From Bradyrhizobium manausense (lineage in GTDB: Bacteria; Pseudomonadota; Alphaproteobacteria; Rhizobiales; Xanthobacteraceae): DNA of 33,631 nt. This document shows, piece after piece, positions 28,496 through 33,631 of this stretch. Each line of letters opens with the position of its first letter. Within the stretch, counting starts at the first letter, position 1. A program made the position numbers and the translations under genes. The stretch covers positions 123,656 through 157,286 of the forward strand of contig NZ_LJYG01000104.1 of NCBI RefSeq assembly GCF_001440035.1, given 5' to 3'. Under the pieces are notes generated by a model. It did no database searches. It had not been told where the DNA came from and saw nothing but the letters and a program-made list of their open reading frames with translations.

Positions 28496-29575
28496 CTACA
28501 GCGCCCCGAGCACCGCCTTGGTGATATCTGCCGTGCCGTTGCTGCCGCCGAACTCCATCGGCTTGAGCCCGCCGGCATAGACCTGGTCCACCGCCCGCTC
28601 GATTTGGTCGCCGGCTTCCGCGACGCCTTCGAGGCCGTGCTTGTCGGCGAGCCAGTCCAGCATCATCGCGGCCGACAGGATCATGCCGGTGGGATTGGCC
28701 TTGCCCTGCCCCATGATATCAGGGGCGGTGCCGTGACACGGCTGGAACACGGCGTATTTGTCGCCAATGTCGGCGGACGGCGCCATGCCGAGACCTCCGA
28801 TCAGGCTCGCGGTGATGTCGGAGACGATGTCGCCGAACATGTTCTCCATCACCATCACGTCGAAATCCCAGGGACGCTTGACCAGCATCGCCGAGCAGGC
28901 ATCGACATAGAGATGATCGGTATTCACATCGGGATGACGCTGGGCGGCTTCGTCAAAGATCCGGCGGAAGAAGGCAAACGCCTTGAACACGTTCGCCTTG
29001 TCGACGCACGCGAGGCTGCCAGGCTTGCCGCGCGCCTTGCGCCGCTCGGCGAGGCGGAACGAGAATTCGAACAACCGCTCCGAGGTCTTGCGCGTGATGA
29101 CCAGCGTTTCGCGCGCGTCCTCATGGGTGACGATGCCCTTGCCCATCGAGGCGAACAGGCCTTCGGTGGATTCGCGGATCACGACGAGATCGATGCCGCG
29201 CTTGTCGGCACCGACGATCGGGCTCGGCACGCCCGGAATGAGACGCGCCGGACGCACGCCGGCGTAGAGATCGAAGATGAAGCGCAGCTCGATCTGCGGC
29301 GCGATCTCGGTGTTATCAGGATAGCGCACCGACGGCAGGCCGCAGGCCCCGAGCAGGATGGCGTCCGCCTCCTCGCACAGCTTGATGGTCGAGTCCGGCA
29401 TCGACTTGCCGGTGGCGAGATAGTTGTTGGCGCCTGCAGCCGCCTCGGTAAAGCGGAAGCGCAAGCCTGACCTCGTCTCGATCTTGCGCAGCACCTCGAG
29501 CGCGGGCGCCATGACTTCGGGACCAATGCCGTCACCGGCGAGCACGGCAATGTGGAAGGCGTTGTTTGCGGACAT
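28496..29575 (-). CDS. Isocitrate/isopropylmalate dehydrogenase family protein
   Basis: A 359-residue NAD(P)- and metal-dependent beta-decarboxylating dehydrogenase acting on a 2-hydroxy acid. The N-terminal AVLAGDGIGPEV is the family hallmark. Further conserved blocks are VIRESTEGLF (substrate loop), VDKANV (catalytic Lys), MVMENMFGDIVSD (metal aspartates) and HGTAPDIMGQGKANPTGMI (nucleotide-binding). The substrate loop reads REST-EGLF, differing from the RELTGG of true LeuB and the RENTE of isocitrate dehydrogenase. It may be a LeuB-like paralogue acting on another malate or tartrate derivative. No leuC, leuD or leuA genes adjoin it. The ATG at 29575 is the natural start. Confidence 0.9.
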   Translation of the reverse strand: MSANNAFHIAVLAGDGIGPEVMAPALEVLRKIETRSGLRFRFTEAAAGANNYLATGKSMPDSTIKLCEEADAILLGACGLPSVRYPDNTEIAPQIELRFIFDLYAGVRPARLIPGVPSPIVGADKRGIDLVVIRESTEGLFASMGKGIVTHEDARETLVITRKTSERLFEFSFRLAERRKARGKPGSLACVDKANVFKAFAFFRRIFDEAAQRHPDVNTDHLYVDACSAMLVKRPWDFDVMVMENMFGDIVSDITASLIGGLGMAPSADIGDKYAVFQPCHGTAPDIMGQGKANPTGMILSAAMMLDWLADKHGLEGVAEAGDQIERAVDQVYAGGLKPMEFGGSNGTADITKAVLGAL

Positions 29576-29608
29576 TTAAGGGGCCTCAAGGCAGGGAATT
29601 AGCCAGGT

Positions 29609-29689
29609 CGTCATTGCGAGCGAAGCGAAGCAATCCAGAACGACATCTGCGGAGATCGTCTGGATTGCTTCAGTTCGCTCGCAATGACG
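29609..29689. repeat. CGTCATTGCGAG palindromic repeat
   Basis: The 31-bp arms are inverted complements with two mismatches, beginning CGTCATTGCGAGCGAAGCG and ending CGCTCGCAATGACG. It sits between two minus-strand dehydrogenase genes, after the stop of the zinc alcohol dehydrogenase (29707) and before the start of the isopropylmalate-type gene (29575). It is the same family as 6483-6562. Confidence 0.88.
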
Positions 29690-29706
29690 GGGAAGAGAGC
29701 GTCGAA

Positions 29707-30774
29707 CTACGGCGTCAGCACCGTGCGCCCGACCACCGCGCCCTGCTGCAATTGCAACAGCGCATCGTTGGCTTTGCTGAGCGGCGCCGTCGTCACCGGG
29801 ATCGGCGGGATCTTCTTGGCTCGCACGAGATCGAGCAGCTCCTGCGTTTCGCGCAGGTTGCCGACATAGCTGCCCTGGATCGTCACGGCCTTGATCGGAA
29901 TCAGCGGCAGCGCCCAGGTCGCCCCGCCACCGAACAGGCCGACGATGACGAGCTTGCCGCCCTTGGTCAGGCAATCGAAGCCGAGCTGCGTCGTGGCAGA
30001 GTTGCCGACGAGATCGATCACGGCGCGGATCGGACCGCCCGCCTTCTTTGCGAGCTGCTCCAACGCGTCGCCCGCCTTGGGATCGACCGTGGCGAGCGCG
30101 CCGGCCTTCTCCGCGGCCTCGCGCTTCCTGGCATCGATGTCGACCATGATCGCGCCCTTGCCGCCCATCGCCTTGAGCAGCGACAGCGCCATCAACCCGA
30201 GGCCGCCGGCGCCGAACATCACGATCGGCGTGTCAAAATGCTGCTCGACCTTCTTCAGCGCGCTGTAGGTGGTGACACCCGAGCAGGCATAGGGCGCAGT
30301 GGTCGCGGGATCGAGCCCTTTCAGGTTGAGCAGGTAGCGCGGATGCGGCACCAGCATGTGGTCGGAATAGCCGCCGTCGCAATAGACGCCGAGCGAGCGC
30401 GGCGTCAGGCACATGTTTTCATCACCGGCAAGGCACGTCGCACACTTGCCGCAACCGATCCAGGGATAGACCAGGCCGACGTCCCCGAGCTTGAGGTCGC
30501 CTTGGTCCGTCGGCTTCACATCGGGACCGAACGCCAGGACTTCACCGACGGTCTCGTGGCCCATGGTCAGCGGCAGATTGATGCCGCGGTCTTTCAGCGA
30601 CAGCGGCTTGCGGCCGTGACCGAGATCGTAGCCGCCTTCCCAGATGTGGAGATCGCTGTGGCAGACGCCGGCAGCCTTCACCTTGATCAGCACCTGCGTG
30701 CCCGTGGGCTGCGGCGTCGCCTCGTCGAACTCCTGCAGCGGCGCCTTGAAATCGGCGACCTTGAAACTCTTCAT
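29707..30774 (-). CDS. Zinc-dependent alcohol dehydrogenase
   Basis: A 355-residue MDR alcohol dehydrogenase with both zinc sites. Catalytic zinc ligands are Cys38 (GVCHSDLH), His73-Glu74 (GHE) and probably Cys164 (YACSGVTT). The structural-zinc cysteines are 108, 111, 114 and 122 (GCGKCATCLAGDENMC). The NAD motif is GAGGLG at 188-193. It contains an insertion rich in Gly/Lys before the GHE motif (YDLGHGRKPLSLKDRG), as in a subgroup of rhizobial aryl/alkyl alcohol dehydrogenases. The ATG at 30774 has GGGAGGA about 6 bp upstream; the frame remains open 107 codons further upstream, which I reject. It is separated from the ABC operon by about 80 bp. Confidence 0.93.
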   Translation of the reverse strand: MKSFKVADFKAPLQEFDEATPQPTGTQVLIKVKAAGVCHSDLHIWEGGYDLGHGRKPLSLKDRGINLPLTMGHETVGEVLAFGPDVKPTDQGDLKLGDVGLVYPWIGCGKCATCLAGDENMCLTPRSLGVYCDGGYSDHMLVPHPRYLLNLKGLDPATTAPYACSGVTTYSALKKVEQHFDTPIVMFGAGGLGLMALSLLKAMGGKGAIMVDIDARKREAAEKAGALATVDPKAGDALEQLAKKAGGPIRAVIDLVGNSATTQLGFDCLTKGGKLVIVGLFGGGATWALPLIPIKAVTIQGSYVGNLRETQELLDLVRAKKIPPIPVTTAPLSKANDALLQLQQGAVVGRTVLTP

Positions 30775-30853
30775 GGCGTCCTCCCGGCATGCTTGTTGTC
30801 GCGCCACCATGCCATGGGCGGCGGGGCGAGACAAACCCGGCAGGGGTCTTAAG

Positions 30854-31825
30854 TCAGGCCAGCGGATGATGACAAGCCGCGAACTGGCCGGATGCGACCT
30901 CGCGCAGCTCCGGTATCTCCGCGCTGCATCGCAGGTCTGCTCGCGGGCATCGCGTGCGGAAACGGCAGCCGGATGGCGGCGCAATCGGCGATGGCGGCTC
31001 GCCGGTCGCCACGCTTTCGGCGGGACGAACATCCGGATCAGGCACCGGGATCGCCTGCAGCAGCAGCGCGGTGTAGGGATGCACGGGTCGTGCAAACAAT
31101 TGCTCCGACGGGGCGACCTCGCAGAGCCGGCCGAGATACATCACCGCGACGCGATCGCTGACGGCTTTGACCACGGCAAGATCATGCGCGATGAACAGCA
31201 GCGTAAGGCCGAAGCGCGCCTTCATCTCTTCCAGCAGATTGAGGATCTGCGCGCGGATGGAGACGTCGAGCGCCGAGACCGGCTCGTCGCAGACGACGAA
31301 TTCCGGATTGAGCACCAGCGCCCGCGCGATGCAGATGCGCTGGCACTGACCACCTGAGAATTCATGCGGCAGGCGGTTCGTCACAAGATCTGGATCAAGC
31401 CCGACCGCGGAGAGCACCTCCTGCACGCGGCGTTTGCGCTCGGCAGCGTCCTTGACGCCGGCAATGATCAGCGGCTCGGCGACGATGTCGCCAATGCGCC
31501 GGCGCGGATTGAGCGAGGCGATCGGATCCTGGAAGATCAGCTGCACGCGGCGGCGCATTTTTCGCAGCGCCTCGCCTTCCATCGCCGTCAGGTCTTCGCC
31601 GTCGAACAGCACGCGGCCGGACTTGGCACGGCGCAATTGCAGCACTGCGCGCCCCAGCGTCGACTTGCCGCAGCCGGATTCGCCGACCAGCCCCAACGTC
31701 TCGCCACGCGCGACGTGAAGGCTGACACCGGAGACGGCATGCACGATCTTGTTGCCAAGACCGTATTCGACAACGAGATTGTCAACGTTCAGGAGCGGCT
31801 GATCGCGAACGGCCAGTTGCATCAT
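30854..31825 (-). CDS. ABC transporter ATP-binding protein, DppF/OppF type
   Basis: A 323-residue ATPase of a dipeptide/oligopeptide/nickel-type importer. Walker A is GESGCGKST (48-56), the ABC signature FSGGQCQRI, Walker B FVVCDEPVSALD, and the H-loop IAHDLAVV. The C-terminal oligopeptide/dipeptide domain with a cysteine cluster (CRFRTRCPRADLRC) is typical and often binds an iron-sulfur cluster. Its ATG overlaps the stop codon of the preceding ATPase gene by 4 bp, so translation is coupled. The solute-binding protein and first permease should lie upstream of the window end. The substrate is undetermined. Confidence 0.94.
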   Translation of the reverse strand: MMQLAVRDQPLLNVDNLVVEYGLGNKIVHAVSGVSLHVARGETLGLVGESGCGKSTLGRAVLQLRRAKSGRVLFDGEDLTAMEGEALRKMRRRVQLIFQDPIASLNPRRRIGDIVAEPLIIAGVKDAAERKRRVQEVLSAVGLDPDLVTNRLPHEFSGGQCQRICIARALVLNPEFVVCDEPVSALDVSIRAQILNLLEEMKARFGLTLLFIAHDLAVVKAVSDRVAVMYLGRLCEVAPSEQLFARPVHPYTALLLQAIPVPDPDVRPAESVATGEPPSPIAPPSGCRFRTRCPRADLRCSAEIPELREVASGQFAACHHPLA

Positions 31826-32814
31826 GCGCCCACCCCCTCCGTCATCTGGATCGGATGGAAGCAGGCATAGAGATGCTCCGATATCTCCGCGCTTTTCAGC
31901 TCGGGCTTGGCCTCACGGCAACGCCCGGTCGCATAGGGGCAGCGCGGCGCGAAGGAGCAACCCTTGAGCGGTCGCGTCGGATCGGGCGGGCGGCCGGAGA
32001 TGGCCGGCAGCGGCGTGTGCGGCGCGGTTTCCAGCTTCGGGATTGCCGCCAGCAGTGCCTCGGTGTAGGGCATGTGCATGCGCTTGAACAAGGCCAGCGT
32101 CGGTGCGCGCTCCACCACCCTGCCCGCATACATCACCGCGACCTCATCGGCACGGCCGGCGACGACGCCGAGATCGTGGGTGATGATGATCATGGCCATA
32201 TGGCGTCGCCGCTGCTCGCGTGCCAGCAGATCGAGAATTTGCGCCTGGATGGTGACGTCGAGCGCCGTGGTCGGCTCGTCCGCAATCAGCAATTTTGGCT
32301 CGCAGGACAGCGCGATCGCAATGGCAATACGCTGGCGCATGCCGCCGGAGCATTGATGCGGATATTGCGCCAGCCGCTGCTCCGGCGCGGGAATCCCGAC
32401 GGCCGCGAGCAGCTCGATGCTGCGCTTGCGCGCCGCGGGCGCATCGAGCTCGAGATGCTCCTGGATCGTCTCCATCAACTGCGTGCCGATCGTGAGCACC
32501 GGATTGAGCGAGGTCATGGGATCCTGGAACACGACCGCGAGCTCGCGCGCGCGCAGGCGCCGCAGGCTTTCCGGCACGAGTCGGACCAGATCCTGGCCAT
32601 CGAACATCACGCGCCCGGAGAGTTTTGCCTTGTTCGGCAGCAGCTGGAGCACCGCGCGCGACAGCATGGTCTTGCCGCAGCCGGATTCGCCGACGATGCC
32701 GAGCGTACGGCCCGCCTCCAACGACAGATCGACGCGATCAACCGCGCGCAAATTGCCGCGCGGCGTCGGCAGCTCGACGGCGACATCCTCGATGGTCAGG
32801 AGCGGCATACTCAC
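31822..32814 (-). CDS. ABC transporter ATP-binding protein, DppD/OppD type
   Basis: The 330-residue partner ATPase of the same importer. Walker A is GESGCGKTM (42-50), the signature CSGGMRQR, Walker [13 protein letters not shown], and the H-loop ITHDLGVV. It carries the same C-terminal cysteine-containing domain ([14 protein letters not shown]). I placed the start at the GTG at 32814, which overlaps the permease stop by 4 bp; an ATG lies two codons later and is equally possible. DppD and DppF form a heterodimer that drives import. The four-base overlaps throughout indicate a tight operon. Confidence 0.93.
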   Translation of the reverse strand: MSMPLLTIEDVAVELPTPRGNLRAVDRVDLSLEAGRTLGIVGESGCGKTMLSRAVLQLLPNKAKLSGRVMFDGQDLVRLVPESLRRLRARELAVVFQDPMTSLNPVLTIGTQLMETIQEHLELDAPAARKRSIELLAAVGIPAPEQRLAQYPHQCSGGMRQRIAIAIALSCEPKLLIADEPTTALDVTIQAQILDLLAREQRRRHMAMIIITHDLGVVAGRADEVAVMYAGRVVERAPTLALFKRMHMPYTEALLAAIPKLETAPHTPLPAISGRPPDPTRPLKGCSFAPRCPYATGRCREAKPELKSAEISEHLYACFHPIQMTEGVGA

Positions 32815-33631
32815 AGCGCCCCCTGACGCGGGTCGGTCAGCGCCCGCATGGTGTCGCCGACGAGATTGAAGGCCAGCACGGTCAGGAACAGCCCGGCTGC
32901 CGGCAGGAAGGCCAGCCGCGGCGCGACGTCGAGACTGTCGCGCCCCTCGCCGATCATGCTGCCCCAGCTCGCCATCGGGGGCGGCACGCCAAGCCCGAGG
33001 AAGGACAGCGCGCCCTCGACCACGATGGTGACGGCGACGCCGAGCAAAAAGAAGGCCAGCAGCGGCAGGATCACGTTCGGCAAGAGCTCACGCAGCAGGA
33101 TGCGCGCGTGGCTGGCGCCCAGCGCCTCAGCCGCTATTACGAACTCGCGCCGCGCCAGCGACAGCGTCGCCGCGCGCGCCACCCGCATGAAGGCGGGAAT
33201 ACCGAGCACGCCAAGGATCACGGTCAGGTTGGGAATGGACTGGCCGAGATAGGCCGTCACGGCGAGGGCAAAGATCAGCGGCGGAAAGGCGAGAAGCACA
33301 TCCATGCTGCCGACCACCAGTGTCTCGAACCGGCCGCGGAAATAGCCGGCGAGAAGGCCCAGCGCGCCGCCGATGCCAAGACCGATCATCGGGGCGATCA
33401 GCCCGACCGTCAGTGACACGCGCGCGCCAAAGATCAGACGGGCAAGCTCGTCGCGGCCAAGGCCGTCGGTGCCGAGCCAATGCTCGCCCGAGAACGCGGC
33501 GCGGCGCTCCAGCATGTCCATGTCGACAGGGTTCTGCAGCGGCAGCACCGGCGCCAGAATCGCCAGTGTCAGGATGATCGCGAGCCAGCCGCTCGCGATC
33601 CAGAACAACAGGCCGAGCTTGCGCCCGCGGC
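32811..33631 (-). CDS. ABC transporter permease, DppC/OppC type (partial at window end)
   Basis: At least 273 residues of an inner-membrane permease; the reading frame runs past the right edge of the window without a start that fits the family, so the N-terminus is missing. Visible parts include the first transmembrane helix (FWIASGWLAIILTLAILAPV), the family loop HWLGTDGLGRDELARLIFGA, several further helices, and the EAA-type coupling loop (FVIAAEALGASHARILLREL) that contacts the ATPases. It shares a 4-bp overlap with the DppD-type ATPase gene. It should pair with a DppB-type permease encoded further upstream. Confidence 0.92.
   Translation of the reverse strand, partial: RGRKLGLLFWIASGWLAIILTLAILAPVLPLQNPVDMDMLERRAAFSGEHWLGTDGLGRDELARLIFGARVSLTVGLIAPMIGLGIGGALGLLAGYFRGRFETLVVGSMDVLLAFPPLIFALAVTAYLGQSIPNLTVILGVLGIPAFMRVARAATLSLARREFVIAAEALGASHARILLRELLPNVILPLLAFFLLGVAVTIVVEGALSFLGLGVPPPMASWGSMIGEGRDSLDVAPRLAFLPAAGLFLTVLAFNLVGDTMRALTDPRQGAL

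Noticed and set aside
30775..31095. N-terminal extension of the zinc alcohol dehydrogenase
   Set aside because: The extension would overlap the DppF-type ATPase gene and is Arg/Pro-rich. The ATG at 30774 has a strong ribosome binding site and the normal family N-terminus.
1..33631. CRISPR arrays, tRNA or rRNA genes, transposases, phage genes, toxin-antitoxin or restriction systems
   Set aside because: I looked for regularly spaced repeats, tRNA-like arms, and mobile-element or defence-type proteins and found none that I could support. The repeats present are dispersed palindromes without spacers.

Overview
The window is GC-rich, densely coding DNA from an alphaproteobacterium, most likely Bradyrhizobium or a close relative. 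The main evidence is the gene order narK - haemoglobin - flavoprotein - nasC, which is the nitrate-assimilation operon layout described for Bradyrhizobium diazoefficiens/japonicum. Supporting signs are palindromic intergenic repeats of the CGTCATTGCGAG type, DUF1236-like and GCG_CRPN-like small secreted proteins, and an HWE-type histidine kinase. I see no rRNA, tRNA, CRISPR array, phage or transposase gene.

Layout, left to right. (a) 170-3125: a ThDP-dependent 2-oxoacid dehydrogenase E1/transketolase-like enzyme, divergent from an Lrp/AsnC regulator. (b) 3160-6267: a zinc alcohol dehydrogenase, an EamA/DMT exporter and an aldo/keto reductase, all on the minus strand. (c) 6268-6578: two inverted-repeat elements. 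(d) 6579-15799: a nitrogen-assimilation block. The minus-strand operon narK-bjgb-flp-nasC (nitrate/nitrite transporter, single-domain haemoglobin, FAD/NAD(P)H oxidoreductase, assimilatory nitrate reductase) is divergent from a formate/nitrite channel gene followed by a fused PP2C phosphatase-protein kinase with a C-terminal membrane anchor. The intergenic region holds two divergent sigma-54-type promoters, an NtrC-like dyad between them, and a structured leader before narK. (e) 15812-18165: an intradiol (hydroxyquinol-type) dioxygenase divergent from a beta-lactamase-fold serine hydrolase. (f) 18243-19198: small secreted or membrane proteins, including 26- and 30-residue ORFs. (g) 19355-22038: an HWE histidine kinase followed at once by a mandelate-racemase-type enolase-superfamily enzyme. 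(h) 22059-23265: CcdA and a small hypothetical protein. (i) 23736-25186: a LysR regulator coupled to an XRE regulator. (j) 25592-28453: an L,D-transpeptidase, an atypical crotonase and an aromatic-rich secreted peptide with a clear terminator. (k) 28496-30774: an isocitrate/isopropylmalate dehydrogenase family enzyme and a second zinc alcohol dehydrogenase. (l) 30854-end: a Dpp/Opp-type ABC importer operon (two ATPases and a permease cut by the window edge).

The most coherent system is block (d). Nitrate enters through NarK, NasC reduces it to nitrite with electrons probably delivered through Flp, and the haemoglobin Bjgb probably handles nitric oxide formed on the way. The FNT channel can move nitrite. 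The paired promoters suggest that the reductase operon and the channel/kinase genes are switched on together under nitrogen limitation. The membrane-anchored phosphatase-kinase beside the channel is the least understood part and the best candidate for new biology here.
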